A stretch of DNA of 64,000 nt from Anoplopoma fimbria (GCF_027596085.1 NC_072456.1:25229261-25293260), one strand, 5' to 3'. Positions 12,991 to 25,164 are shown, counted from the first letter of the stretch. A program made the numbers and translations. The notes: generated by a model from the sequence alone, not told the origin.

Positions 12991-13473
12991 ATCATGTATT
13001 TTGGACACAGTGATCATTTTGTACCAGGGGTAATGATGGAATAAATGAGCTGTCTCGCTTTTTTCACATCTCTATTAAGAGTTGCAGGACGTACGGATCG
13101 GGTTTACCAAATAACACGTGCTTTTTTGTGTATGAGCGCCGTGAATTAGCTGATAAATGACATGCGTTAACAGGCATCGTAACAGATTTAATCTTCATCA
13201 GACCTCAGCAGTAGTTACTCTAACCATCACTGCCTCTACAGGTACCTTCACACCATCTCTGCTGGTCATGGTTTCCTCCCCAGTGGGGGAATATGAGCTC
13301 ACAAAGGCTACACTAGGGTTAACCCTCAGTATTGTGTGAGTGTTTTTGTGCGTGTACATGTGTGCCTGCAGGTTTTGGAATCTTTGTGTGTGTCCATGTG
13401 GGTGAAATCTTTTAATGCAACTGTTTATCAGAGGAAAAAGCCTGAGGGCATCTCTATCTCACTCATACTCACA

Positions 13474-13477
<4 letters not shown>
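12991..13477. other. No gene seen
   Basis: Unique-looking sequence between the minisatellite and the first long CA tract. I see no exon, RNA gene or transposon signature in it. Confidence 0.5.

Positions 13478-13557
<80 letters not shown>
13478..13557. repeat. (CA)40 microsatellite
   Basis: Uninterrupted CA dinucleotide tract of about 80 bp. Confidence 0.98.
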
Positions 13558-13558
<1 letters not shown>

Positions 13559-13754
13559 CCTTTAATGAAATGTTAGCTGCTGTAGAGTTTTGTAGTCGGC
13601 CTGTGTGTCTGGGTTGTGAGTCTTTATCAGTAGTGACTTGATGTTATGTATGTTCAGGAGGAGCTGGCTGTGTTAGACTGCAGCTGCCAGCCGTCTCTTT
13701 ATTACGCTGCGCTGTAACTGAGCTGGAGCACCAGTCCCCAGTCTACTCACACTC

Positions 13755-13758
<4 letters not shown>

Positions 13759-13800
<42 letters not shown>
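13759..13800. repeat. (TG)21 microsatellite
   Basis: Uninterrupted TG tract about 200 bp after the CA tract. The two are in opposite dinucleotide orientation and could pair as an inverted repeat. Confidence 0.98.
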
Positions 13801-13803
<3 letters not shown>

Positions 13804-13965
13804 ACCTGTGGCAGCTGTCATGAGCATGCTGTCTAATCATCTAATGTGTCACTCTTCACCGAGGAACAGATTCTATACTCTGGTCGCTGTCACTCTAGCA
13901 GGGAGCCGTCTCACCTCCCTCTGTTAGTCAATCAGATGTTTTAATCGCCCCGCAGTGTGAATACC

Positions 13966-13975
<10 letters not shown>

Positions 13976-13999
<24 letters not shown>
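13976..13999. repeat. (TA)12 microsatellite
   Basis: Uninterrupted TA tract following TTTATTTAT. Confidence 0.95.
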
Positions 14000-14615
14000 C
14001 TTTAATATGTACAATGTATTAGCTGTATATGAAGTAGCACTTGGACAAACCTTTATCTTTTTACACAAATGACAAATCCGCTAAGCTAACCAAACGTTCA
14101 ACACATAAAGATGGAGGAAGTGTGTTTGTAACGGTGCACATGGAGGATTTTTTAGATGCCTTTGACAGACATCAGTAAGTCCTCAACTTCAACTGAACAC
14201 AATGGGGGGAAAAAAGCTGAGTGACAGCTTTCTGTGTCAAAAACTCATCTTTCAGGTGACAGGTTACCTCCCTCTAGACCAACTTGTGAAGGCAGAATTC
14301 ACACACTGTTAAAAAAAACACATCTACAGCATTTTGCTGCTGTGTATTCTTTCATAGCATTTGTTGTTCATCAAATCTGTTGATGGTGTTGAGCCACAAA
14401 ATCCTTCAAATACTTTCCGTGACAATTGATACAATTTTTTTTGTCTTGACAGTATGTGTGGGTTGATAATATTATTAATACATTTTTGTTTTATTTTAGA
14501 GGAACAATTATACGACATTTGTCCAGCCTCAATAGGACATGTACCAATGAGGACTCAAAATGACCACAAAGAAACATAAAACAACGACAAAAAGACACAA
14601 AACAACAGCAAAAAG

Positions 14616-14617
<2 letters not shown>

Positions 14618-14689
<72 letters not shown>
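14618..14689. repeat. (GT)36 microsatellite
   Basis: Uninterrupted GT tract. The preceding 100 bp is A-rich with ACAAAA-type units (14570-14616). Confidence 0.98.
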
Positions 14690-14690
<1 letters not shown>

Positions 14691-16051
14691 GCTTTCACAG
14701 TGAATTAAAGAGCAGTCAAGACAGCAAACAAATGATTTGTGCAAATGTTTCTATTTAGAATCGACGCTTCATCTTCTCGGCTACTCTGATAAGCCTTTAT
14801 ATTACAGAGAAGATAGTTCAAACTATTTAGAGATAAAACTAAGCTGATGACAATTTGTTGGCCGATCGATCGGAGCACTCGCACCCTGCTCAAAATACGG
14901 CAATAAAACTTTAGCAGAGCCAACATAATATTAAATAAAAAAATAATATTTAAACCACAAAACATTAACAATTGGATGGATATAATGCTTCGAAATGCGC
15001 TGCCAAAGTTGCATAGAGTCAATGAAGCACTGGAGTAAAAGGAAAGCGTCACATTAACCCGTTAGTGACAGATTGATGGGCATCTGGCTTTAAAAATGAA
15101 GCAACATTTACTGACAGAAACACTGACATCTCCGATCTCAATCTGAAACTTTACCAGTGAAACGTCAACTGCTGCTGCTTTTGAGCAGGAGAGGGAGCCG
15201 TGTCACGTGACGGTGTCAAAATAAACTCTTTCTGACGGTGCTAGTTATAGGATATTTGATTAATTGGACCTTCGCCGGTGAAGGAGCTGATAATGGCAGC
15301 CACTGGTTTGTCAGCGGAGCAGTGAGGAGGTTGTCAGCGTGTGACCGAAGAGGCCGTGCTCTCCGACAGACCTTGCTCCGACGCTGTCTGAAATATATGA
15401 CTCCAGGTGACGCCTCCTGCTAATTAAAATTGATTACATAGCCTGCTGGTTTTTGTGCCCTTCAGTTTCACTTCTCTTCTCTCTCGGCGCTCTGGTTCAT
15501 TCATCCTCTCAACACCTCTTTGTGCATTCTTGTCCCTGCTGTTTCACTCCTCTATCACGCGGTACTTTACTCCTCCTCCTTGTGACAAGCCGCTCTGCGT
15601 TTTTTTTTTTTTTTTTTTTTTTTGGTCATTTTATTACCGTTGTGCGGCGCGCATGCACATCCACATCCGCATCCGCGCACAATCACAGACAGACAGGCAC
15701 AAGGAATTCTCAGCATGACCTTATTAAAAGAAGTCATCATCATCGGAGGGAAAAGCTAAGTACTTGTGGAGAAAATGACACCGCTGCTAATGAGGACATT
15801 GCAATGACTTCTACAAAGAGCATTAGAAGCCGAGGCGGAGAAGTGAAGATGTAAGTTGAGAGAAAAAAGGCTAAAAGAGAAACAAGACGAGGTTGAGAAC
15901 AGTATGTGTTAGATTGTGGGAAAAGTGTTACAGGAATATAGTCTGCCTCACCTGGAGTAGGCCATCGTTCTCCTCCCTTTCCGCTATCTGCGCCATCTAT
16001 AGTGGACTCTATTCAGTCAAATATGAGTATTGGCCACACACACACACTTAT
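14690..16051. other. No gene seen; poly(T) run
   Basis: Unique-looking DNA with a T24 run at 15600-15623 and pyrimidine-rich sequence upstream of it (15465-15600). Frames near 15453-15854 run through the poly(T) as phenylalanine and are not credible proteins. Confidence 0.6.
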
Positions 16052-16356
16052 GCTGTGTTCAGACTACGATTGACACAGCAACAGGATACAAGTCATTTTC
16101 AACGGAAGCTTGTGACATGAAGCTACACACTGACTGCCGCCCGTCCATTGTCGCCGTGTGATGGACGCGTCACTCTACAATACTGGTCTAGACTTTGTGC
16201 TTCAGTATCGCAGTGAAGCGTCAACCAATCCTACTTTTTTCTTTCACGCTGTTCTGTTCCATCAGAAAAACAGTAATTCTAGCGTTTCTAGCTCTGTTTT
16301 TCAAAGGCAATTTTACGTCATTTTGTTGCTTTTGTCGCTGGTAGTGTGAACACAGC
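16052..16356. repeat. 305-bp TIR element (MITE)
   Basis: The left end reads GCTGTGTTCAGACTAC and the right end, reverse-complemented, reads GCTGTGTTCACACTAC: 16-bp terminal inverted repeats with one mismatch. The interior has no coding capacity. Element length and the 'tgctgtgttcagac' end match a MITE type I recall from teleosts. No convincing target-site duplication is visible at these exact borders, so the true ends may differ by a few bases. Confidence 0.7.
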
Positions 16357-17563
16357 GTGACGCTACACACTCAGCAACGCTACTCTTACGGCGCTCCTCC
16401 TAAAACTTCTCAAATGAGGCTTTGTAGGCGGAGTAACTCCAACACCCGACCGACCAATAGTGTGACTTCCATCGCCCAGTCAGTCAGTGACAGTTTGGTG
16501 TTTAAGGGCTGACCTTCGCTGTGCTGCTGTCCACCTAAAAAGATCAGAACCAAGGATGAAGCAGTGGGATTGATTTGGTCACATTTTGCCGGTGGAAGAG
16601 TCCCGTGAAACCCTGCCCATGAGAAGCAGCCCACAGACACGTCCATTCATCAGCCCTCGTTCTCCTTGACCACCTGTATCTCTGAGCCATTCTGTCAACG
16701 TCTCGACCAAAAGATTGATGCGGGAAACATTTTCCCTCCGAGCCTTTTCCTCCGTCCTTTTTTCAACAGCTTTATTTTTCACTTTCTCAACCTGTCTTCC
16801 TTCGAGCAGTTCAATTCACATCCTCACATCGCTCTGCAAGATCCGCAGCTTTATGCTCCAGGTTTTTGATTTGTGTTGCTGTGTGCGTATGCAAGCAGCT
16901 GATAGTGTGTTTGTTTAGTGTGTATATGTGTGTGTGTGTGTGTGTGCCTCTCTACCTGCCCAGGCTTGGGATTAAACGTCAGTCTGGTAGATTGATGCTC
17001 TCTCTGATAGAACGCCACAGCGGGAGTGAATCCATCGCAGCTCACAGATGGGAACAGAGAGACACTTCAAAAGGGGGGGACATATCGAATATCGAGTTCA
17101 GAGCGTACGAGTCGACGCGGCGCACGCTCAGACTCCAGTGCAACGATTTTTTTTTATTTTTTTTTATAGACAGCATTTTCCTGGCAAGCTGAAGTGGTGT
17201 GTTGTGCCGTCGATGGTCCATATTCAACATAGGATGAGCTTCTGCGCAGAGGCCGGGAGGTTAAATGCTTCCTCTCTTCAGACACACGCGGGGGTCACAC
17301 TCTGGCAATGTGCTGCGAGCGGCTGGCACTGCGCCACAACGAAAGGGCACACTTCTACATTTTTTCAGCGGAGTGGAAGAGCGGAGGGGGGGGGGGGGGG
17401 ATTTGTGGGTGTGCGTTTGGGCGTTTCTGAGTGTGTGTAACGTATATGAGTATGTGAAAAAACGAGAGCGTGAAAGTGTGTGAAGAGCGAGTGATTCACG
17501 CGGAGGCCGGTGAGTGATGCACCTCTGCTGCAGCTCTGGCATTCATCCATTCTTTCTCTCTAA

Positions 17564-17567
<4 letters not shown>
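16357..17567. other. No gene seen; short simple repeats
   Basis: Includes (TG)10 at about 16927-16946, poly(T) interruptions at 17149-17165 and a G15 run at 17386-17400. Open frames here are short and unconvincing. Confidence 0.55.

Positions 17568-17631
<64 letters not shown>
17568..17631. repeat. (TG)32 microsatellite
   Basis: Uninterrupted TG tract of about 64 bp. Confidence 0.98.
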
Positions 17632-17632
<1 letters not shown>

Positions 17633-17995
17633 TTGGATGACACAAGTGCTGAAACAATTTAGTATTTGGAATCTCTGTCTGTCAGTTTGAAGATATGATT
17701 CTGGGCTCTGGGGTATTGTGTTTGGCATTTCTTTTCGTCTTTTCTGACAATTTCGAGATTAACCAAATAATCAACAGGTTGACGGTTATTGTTAAAGGTC
17801 AAAGTCGCCATGTAAGACATTTAGAGCATGTGAGGGCGTCGCACTCTGCACTGCTCTCTCATGGCCCTCCTCACGTAACCGCTGTTAGCTCTGCCAACGC
17901 TTTTGCTTCAGTTTGCACCGTTAGCATCGTTAGCTGCTAGCCGCCGGCTCCTGGCGCCATGTTGAGAGGCAATAGAAATGCTCCCAAACTTATAC

Positions 17996-18146
17996 ATAGC
18001 ACCTTGAATTGACATTTAATGCAACAGCCACTGTTAAGCATTTGATTATCTGAATATCTGTTTTTCTTTCTCTTCCCTGCTTCTCCCTGGAACAGCTGAA
18101 AGAGGTACGTTTCTTATCTATATTTCTATCACCACTGTTGTAAGCA
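17996..18146 (+). repeat. Tandem duplication, left copy
   Basis: Begins TAGCACCTTGAATTGACA and ends at ACCACTGTTGTAAGC. The same order of landmarks recurs 477 bp downstream (18473-18622): TAGCACCTT, CATCTGAATATCT, the pyrimidine run with CCTGCTTC, AGAGGT and CACCACTGTTGTAAGC. Weaker similarity continues to about 18265 and 18640 (ATTCTCAACAAG in both). The left copy keeps an intact splice-like cassette that the right copy has lost. Confidence 0.75.
18096..18104 (+). other. Candidate 9-nt microexon (Leu-Lys-Glu)
   Basis: A pyrimidine-rich run (18061-18088) leads to an AACAG acceptor ending at 18095. Nine bases, CTGAAAGAG, follow, and then a strong GTACGT donor (18105-18110). In this phase the exon would add Leu-Lys-Glu and keep frame. 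A TGC lies at 18078-18080, 15 nt before the exon, where neural microexons often carry the UGC motif bound by SRRM4. This is pattern matching in a window with no identified host gene: a nine-base exon can arise by chance, no flanking exon is present to test phase, and the degenerate duplicate at about 18566-18580 has lost the acceptor. Confidence 0.25.
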
Positions 18147-18289
18147 TTGTTTCTGTCGTTTTCACTGTAAAGCTTAGTTTATACTCACCGCTGTGAGGAC
18201 GGTGGGTGCACCAGAGAATGACGGAATCACGGCTAATTCTCAACAAGTTCACTGATAAAAGCACTATTAAGATGTCTGGTGATTACACA

Positions 18290-18472
18290 AAGAAGGACAA
18301 TTTGTTTCTCTCGTCTTCAGACCACTCAAAGCGCTTTTACACTACATGGCATTCACCCATTCAAGCACTGATGACAGGGGGCTACCGTGCAATGTGCCAC
18401 CCATTAGCCCATCTTAAAGCACAGCATTCTGGAGCACGACCCGCTCTACCTCTGAGCCACAGCCGCCCCGTA
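18290..18472 (-). mobile_element. Internally deleted tRNA-derived SINE
   Basis: On the minus strand it begins GGGGCGGCTGTGGCTCAGAG with a GGTAGAGC A-box region, like a tRNA 5' half. It ends with GTAAAAGCGCTTTGAGTGG, a typical SINE tail in teleosts by recollection. The middle, including the B box, is missing or degenerate, so the copy could not be transcribed normally by RNA polymerase III. It lies between the two copies of the 477-bp tandem duplication. Confidence 0.7.
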
Positions 18473-18622
18473 TAGCACCTTAAATTGACACCAGTTGTAA
18501 CAACACACAGTTAAACATTTCAACATCTGAATATCTCTTCTTCTTTCTCCTCCCTGCTTCCCCCTGTATCCGCTGTAAGAGGTTAGTACCGTATCTCTGT
18601 TTCTATCACCACTGTTGTAAGC
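18473..18622 (+). repeat. Tandem duplication, right copy
   Basis: Diverged second copy of 17996-18146. The acceptor CAG of the left copy's splice-like cassette is replaced by TATCCG, and the donor-like GTACGT by GTTAGT. Confidence 0.75.
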
Positions 18623-18640
18623 TGTGACAGATTCTCAACA

Positions 18641-19869
18641 AGCTCTCTTTATGTGATAGCAGTATGGGGGAATGAGCCTGGAGAACTCTTACACGGCCTC
18701 TCTTGACTCCATAAATTACTGTTTAACATCCAGAATGGCTCTAAATCCTTCTTGTGGGATTTTCCGGTTCCAGACAACAGTAACAGTGTGTTTTCAGAGT
18801 CCTGCAGTAACGCCAGATTTCTCATTTCCGCACTGAAAAAAAGAGCTGCATGCTACATTTACAGGCATTAAAGTCAGAGCTAGTCACGCTGGGAGAAATG
18901 TAATTCATTTCACAAAGTCCCATATTGTCCGGACCCTCAACTTTATACATGAGCCCATCTGGCCTCTACAAATCCACAAAGTGGAAAGGTTCTGGCGAGC
19001 GGCAGCAGAGGAGCTGTCCTCGGTGCTGAACTCACGGGAGACTGACTGTCTGTGTCTGTGCTCGAGCTTTCTGCTGCATGCTGGGTAATAAATGAGCCGT
19101 TCGGGACGCGTGATTGTATCTACGGCGTTATGAGAAGTCAGACTTTTATCTCCACAAGACAGTTTGGGGCAGAACTCAGAAGAGGAACATTTGTTGTTTC
19201 ACACTATATGTTTTATTTTTGGTTTTTTTTGTGGCTCTGCGACTGTTTGTCTAAGTTTCATTTTCTTTCTTCTCTCCGTCTGTGCAGTCGTTTTCTCTCC
19301 CCCCCTCTCCTTCGTTCTGAGGGAATTATTTTTCCAGATCCAAATATTCATAAACAATCAATCTTGGTTCAACATGATTTCAACGTTTGATGATTGCCTT
19401 ATGCACTTGGGGAACGCCTATCAAATGCACAGACTGCATTAAATAAATATCAGTGCACGTTTGTTCATCTGCCTTTATGAATACTTAAAGGCAGAGACAC
19501 AGATTCATCTGTGAGGGATGAAGCATTAGTGGATGTGTGGAAATAAATCTTATTTGTTTTGCTCAGTCTGCAGGACAACAGTGGATGTAGCAGCATTGCA
19601 TCATGGTTCTGCTGTCGTATAAAAAAAACCCTCATACCTCCAGTGTTGATGTTTTATCGTTTCTGACTGGAATTGAATTGTGCTTTTTCTGAGCGCTGTT
19701 GTTTTGTTTTTTTACGACCGAAGGGCCCGCAGGGACCCATTACAAACCACGATGTGTAGTTTTCGAAATGCCCCTGCATCAATTGGAATATCTGACTGGT
19801 TGCTACTCGGTTTCTCACAAAAACACACATTTCCTCCTGAATCTGACAGCTGCAGTAGGTGAGAGTACC

Positions 19870-19871
<2 letters not shown>
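18641..19871. other. No gene seen; one perfect hairpin
   Basis: Unique-looking sequence. A perfect 9-bp stem with 8-base loop (CTGCCTTTA and TAAAGGCAG) lies at 19469-19494. Frames such as 19052-19390 lack recognisable domains. Confidence 0.5.

Positions 19872-19943
<72 letters not shown>
19872..19943. repeat. (GT)36 microsatellite
   Basis: First of four alternating GT/CA tracts within 654 bp. Confidence 0.98.
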
Positions 19944-19946
<3 letters not shown>

Positions 19947-20100
19947 CAGACGGTGGAGAGCAGAGATGGCAGGAGGCTCAGAACTGTCTCCACTTCCAGC
20001 TCCTCTCTCTCTCCGTGTACGGGGATGTTAGCGCACATCACACTGAGAGAGGCCTCCAGCAACATCCTTCCTACTGGTCCACATTCTTCAACACAGTTAC

Positions 20101-20211
<111 letters not shown>

Positions 20212-20314
20212 CTCTCCTCTCTAAAGGAAAGAGATGCCACATGTGTATCATAAATACAGCAAATGCTGTTGACCATCTGCCCTTTTTTCCCCTTGTTTGT
20301 ACACATAGGGAAAT

Positions 20315-20316
<2 letters not shown>

Positions 20317-20369
<53 letters not shown>
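20317..20369. repeat. (GT)26 microsatellite
   Basis: Third tract of the alternating cluster. Confidence 0.98.
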
Positions 20370-20371
<2 letters not shown>

Positions 20372-20478
20372 TTTCTCTGCTGTAAAAGACACACTCATTA
20401 GATGTACATTCTGAAGCACACTAATTAACAGCCTCGTTAACACTCAAGCGGCTCTCCTGCTGAGGCTGAGGAGCAGTC

Positions 20479-20480
<2 letters not shown>

Positions 20481-20525
<45 letters not shown>
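20481..20525. repeat. (CA)22 microsatellite
   Basis: Fourth tract of the alternating cluster. Confidence 0.98.
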
Positions 20526-20527
<2 letters not shown>

Positions 20528-21103
20528 ATCTGCACATGTAGGCATTCATACACATCAACATGTGCATATGCATAGGGAAACATATCTGAATGCACAAACA
20601 CAAGAGAAACAATAACAACACGCTGCGGTGCATCGGCTTATTAACGCCATTATAGGTGGGGGTTATTTTTCAAGAACAAAACTCTGAACTTCCAAGATTG
20701 AAGTTGTAATTTATGAAGGAACAAAATGTCTGAGATTAAAGAGAAAGAAACTTTGAAAAACGGTGGGTTATATAACAGGAGCAGCATCATGCTATCGTTA
20801 GTGTTTATCCCGCATTCTGCTGCAGCAAACTGCATAATATCTTTGGTGGCCAGTTAGGGCTGAATGTTCAATGACAGCTCGCGGTTGCCGTTACTCACTT
20901 TTACCACCTTTTACTACCTGTTTTTTTTCTTCCATTCCCCGCCTGCTGACTCCTCACTCACTGCTCTTCAGTGTTAGCTGTGCTGTAATAAAAGAGATAG
21001 CCTTTGTGTAGTTAAAGATAAAAAAGTTGTTTGTCTCTACTTTCCTGTAACTTTTTCAATATAAGTATTTATAAATTAAAGAAAAGTATAAAAAGAAAAC
21101 GAG

Positions 21104-21262
21104 TGTCTATCGGTACATTGGCTTCAGTGGGAGGCCGTCTGTCAAAAGGACATGTTTAGGATTTATCTGAAAACCCATTGGCAGTTCTAACATAAGGATA
21201 AAGTAAAATGCATACTGATGTCACCATTATGCTCATAAAGTAACAGAAAGAACATGAAAGAA
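21104..21262 (+). repeat. Dispersed repeat pair, copy A
   Basis: Shares an ordered set of matches with 23903-24105: TCTATCGG/TCTATCAGG, GGCCGTCTGTCAA, TTTAGGATTTATC, CCATTGGCA-like, AAATGCATA, GTCACCATTATGCTCATAAA-like and CAGAAAGAACAT. It is a short, non-coding repeat of unknown class. Confidence 0.65.
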
Positions 21263-22344
21263 AAGATGTACGTATGTTTGTTTCAGGACCTTTTCAGAGA
21301 CTTTCTTTACCATAATGACTCTACTTTAGGAGCAACAAAAATCAGACCGTGTCTGGTTTAACCACAGTTTTGAATTCTCCCTTTTTTTCACGTATATTTA
21401 AGACTTTAGAATCTCACAAATGTATGAGTTTTTTTCTCTTCAATTTGTCACTTTAATATAGTAAATTCAGATTATATGTTTGTCCTACAATGACCATAAT
21501 ACCCCGTCATACTGTACACACAGAGGCTGAGCTACACATGATGATGCACACAGGCTGAAACAAACACACAGCCATCCTAACACAAAATCAAACCACCATC
21601 CATCATCATGGGATTTTATTAATAAAAAGGCCATGCTTCTATTTGACGAGTTGAACTGTAAAAGAGTCAGCTGTGACCGCTTTCAGTCCAACTCACACAT
21701 GAAACATTCACACGGGAACCACGGCAGCCTGGCACCCCCCCGTCTCCCACGACCCCCCTCTTTTTGGGGGGGGGTCATTCGGTGCAAAATTACTAATCGT
21801 ATATTATTGCAGCAACAGCACTGCAATTAAGAGAGGCAGTGGTCACGCAGAGGAGACACTAAGGTCAAAACAACATTTAGACAAGACCGGAAACTGCTGA
21901 TTAAAGCAATAACTTTCCAGGAAATCTCCATAAAAGCTGAACTCAATAGATTTCAATCTTTGGCTTTATTGGTAATAAATGTGTTCACTTTTAACTTTCT
22001 TATTCCATGTCTATCTACACATCTCATTATTATGGTAACACTTGTAACATTCCGTGACTTCACCGCACTGTGTGCTTCTATCCTTCACTGCATCGGTGCG
22101 TTTGCGGCGCGGATGTGATTTTGAATAACGTGTGCCGGTAAACAGGTGTGAACGCGTAAAGACTCTGAAGGGCATGTTTGTTTTATACGTCTCCCATTAT
22201 GTCTGAACGCATATCGGTCCTCTCTATCTGTTCATACGAGAGTAACGGCTCTGACAGAATAATGAATTTTAAATGGCTGACAGGGAGGTAAAACTACTGT
22301 GTCCTGTTCCCTCCATGCCTGTTGGTTATGCATGAATTACCACT

Positions 22345-22346
<2 letters not shown>

Positions 22347-22384
<38 letters not shown>
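22347..22384. repeat. (AC)19 microsatellite
   Basis: Uninterrupted AC tract. Confidence 0.97.
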
Positions 22385-22386
<2 letters not shown>

Positions 22387-22529
22387 TACAGTACAACACA
22401 CAGCAACAAACAGCAGAAAGGCCATTTGCTACTTGCTGCATTCTGTCTTCGTGACACCGAGCTCACCAGGCAACTCACAGATCCCATAATTTAGCCCTTA
22501 TCTGGCTGGCGGAGGTTGTTTGTAGGGGA

Positions 22530-22532
<3 letters not shown>

Positions 22533-22563
<31 letters not shown>
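22533..22563. repeat. (TG)15 microsatellite
   Basis: Uninterrupted TG tract. Confidence 0.97.
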
Positions 22564-22564
<1 letters not shown>

Positions 22565-22659
22565 ATTATGTGTGTGTAGGTGTAAATGTGAATGCTTTCA
22601 GGCAGCCATTGTTGTGCCTGTGGACCAGGCTCCAGTGTGTTACACCACCTTAATTCGCT

Positions 22660-23078
22660 CCATTGTTTGAGTCTTTAAAAACCGAGTTGGCATTTTACAA
22701 TCACTTTGGCTAATTACTGCATTTCATTGAGTAGGTGGTGCAGTGAAAAGGGGAATTGCAGGCAGCCCATTATATAAAAAAAAAGAAAAAAGAAAAAGTA
22801 GGATGCTAAGTCAATCACCAGAGTCGCTCGGCTCAGATGTGAGAGTTTAACTTCGGTAATTATCGATGCAAAAGAAAGCGGCGTTGCTGGAGGTGGAGGT
22901 TTATGATGGAGGCGGGGCCGGCTGGCCTCGAGCAAACCCTGCATTTACAGAAGCCAGGAGCTGAAACGCAGAGCGGGGATCGATGCCGCGGGTCTTATTT
23001 AGATTCCAATTGCAGCCATTTCTGATCAATTGGCTCCTCTCCACACCGGCAAACCGGGGCTCTGCCTTTGATCAATGG

Positions 23079-23079
<1 letters not shown>
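22660..23079. promoter_or_regulatory. Candidate enhancer-like non-coding block
   Basis: Unique, well-balanced sequence dense in classic factor motifs: GCTAATTACTGC near 22710, GGTAATTATCGAT near 22853, and CCTTTGATCAATGG at 23065-23078, which contains a TCF/LEF-type CTTTGATC. It abuts a long CA tract. Motif density alone is weak evidence; conservation is untested. Confidence 0.2.

Positions 23080-23165
<86 letters not shown>
23080..23165. repeat. (CA)43 microsatellite
   Basis: Uninterrupted CA tract. A shorter (CA)9 lies at 23231-23249. Confidence 0.98.
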
Positions 23166-23167
<2 letters not shown>

Positions 23168-23450
23168 TGAGCTCACACACCGAGAAACACAAGCGTGAAC
23201 ACACTTTCACTCTTCCTGTTTTTTTGCTTTCACACACACACACACACACTCGGATGCAAAAAAACATCCAAATGTGATCAATGCCCACTCGGCCTGTGAG
23301 CAGGATCTGCATTATTTCACGCTCTGTAGTTAATTGATCGCGGGATAAAATGATTAGTGAAGGGATCTTTCATGTTGCTGTTATTTTCCTTCTTCCTCCT
23401 CACACCGAGCCTCCTGGAAGTCATCGGCAAGGAGAAGCATTTGTCCTTGG

Positions 23451-23451
<1 letters not shown>

Positions 23452-23501
<50 letters not shown>
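23452..23501. repeat. (TG)25 microsatellite
   Basis: Uninterrupted TG tract. Confidence 0.98.
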
Positions 23502-23502
<1 letters not shown>

Positions 23503-23804
23503 TGTTGGTGTTTTGATCTTGAAACACGTAACAGGTATACGTGTTCCTGCAGATTCCTGTCGCATATTCTTATATATCGTGCTCTGTGAGCCAGAAAATG
23601 ACGGATTTATTTCTTTAACATCCCGTTTCGGCTGTGTTCTCCAGTGTTTCCTCGAGGTTGGCTGCTTTGATTAGATTTGATGAAACGCACAGCACTTATT
23701 TAAAACTACAATACATCCGCTTCTTACTATTTCTAGAAGTATTTCTATTTCTAGAAGTATTTATATGCATGTTCTTAAAGGAACACAGAAAGAACATAAC
23801 AGAC

Positions 23805-24105
<301 letters not shown>

Positions 24106-24345
24106 ATCCCATTATTTCCTTTTTCCAAAACAGTGAAGAACACCAGGAGCAAATGCCAGAAGTTGAGTTTTCCTTCACACAAATTGATGACTGCTGTGTT
24201 AAAGCTGCAGTGTGGAGGATACAGCGACATCTAGTTATATACAAGTTATTGTGCTGTATTCGTAGTGGAGAGCAAAGTTCTCCAATGAGGGTCGGTGTTA
24301 TCTGCAAGAGATCTGAAATCCTGCACAGCCTGTCATTTTAAATCT

Positions 24346-24388
24346 GCTTTGGATAAAAGCGTCCTAAATGACTGTAATGTAATTGTAA
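24346..24388 (+). mobile_element. L2-like LINE 3'-end fragment
   Basis: CTTTGGATAAAAGCGTC followed by TAAATGACTGTAATGTAA is the characteristic 3' end of teleost L2-like LINEs, with the start of the GTAAT tail. It is the same sequence type as the longer minus-strand copy at 55341-55850. Only the terminus is present. Confidence 0.7.
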
Positions 24389-24404
24389 GTCAATGATGCA
24401 AAGC

Positions 24405-24553
24405 TGTGTGTGTGTGTCTATGTATGTATGAGTCTGTATGTGTGTGTGTGTGTGTGTGTGTTTGTGTATTGTCTCATCAAGGCTTTACGGAGAACAATGA
24501 GCAGCTGTTCAAAGTCTGAATATTGTTGTGTGTGTTCTTTTTGTGTGTCATGA

Positions 24554-24598
<45 letters not shown>

Positions 24599-24614
24599 TA
24601 TGTATGTATGAGTC

Positions 24615-24671
<57 letters not shown>
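24405..24671. repeat. Duplicated compound TG microsatellite
   Basis: TG tracts at 24405-24418, 24438-24461, 24557-24598 and 24619-24671 are joined by an identical spacer (TCTATGTATGTATGAGTC) present at about 24416 and 24596, 180 bp apart. The cassette of TG tract, spacer and TG tract has been duplicated as a unit. Confidence 0.85.
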
Positions 24672-24677
<6 letters not shown>

Positions 24678-24956
24678 TTTTCTGCGCTCAGTGAGACCAG
24701 ACTAGAGGATATCAATGATTGTATGAAATGTTAGCAGCGTCGTTCATAAATCATGAATATAGAGGAAACACTGATTCTCACTTTTCACTCATTTTTCATA
24801 AAAAAATATATTCCATTACACGTTGATATTCATGTAACTCTTCATCTTACTAGTAGTCGGTTAAAGTAGTATCCACAGTGCTAGCTGTGTGGAGGGTCAA
24901 AGGTTAAACTCATGCTGTTGAGATGCCTCTGAACAAGCTGCTGAACTGTAGCAGTG

Positions 24957-24977
24957 GAGAGAGAGAGAGAGAGAGAG
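24957..24977. repeat. (GA)10 microsatellite
   Basis: Short GA tract. Confidence 0.9.
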
Positions 24978-25164
24978 TAAACAACAGAAGTGCTCCAACA
25001 CATTATCTTCGACTGTATCCATATGTGTGTTTATGAAGAACAACAACAACATGGCCGAAGACATATTTGCGTGCATATTTATTCATGATTACCAAGAGGA
25101 AAAAAAAACAACCTCTGTTGTGTTGAACGAGCAGTAGATGACCTCGAATGATTGCAGATGGCTC

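Larger units (their letters stand above)
20526..22532. other. No gene seen
   Basis: Mostly unique sequence apart from the dispersed repeat at 21104-21262 and (AC)19 at 22347-22384. C/G runs occur at 21733-21775. No convincing exon was found. Confidence 0.55.

Noticed and set aside
14253..14260. Second recursive-splice-like CAG/GTGACA site
   Set aside because: The pyrimidine tract is short and the donor is weak. It was not distinguishable from chance.
15590..15650. Poly(T) with AATAAA on the minus strand, as a retroposed gene tail
   Set aside because: Only six bases separate AATAAA from the A run on that strand, and no gene body, intron-less or otherwise, is recognisable upstream of it.
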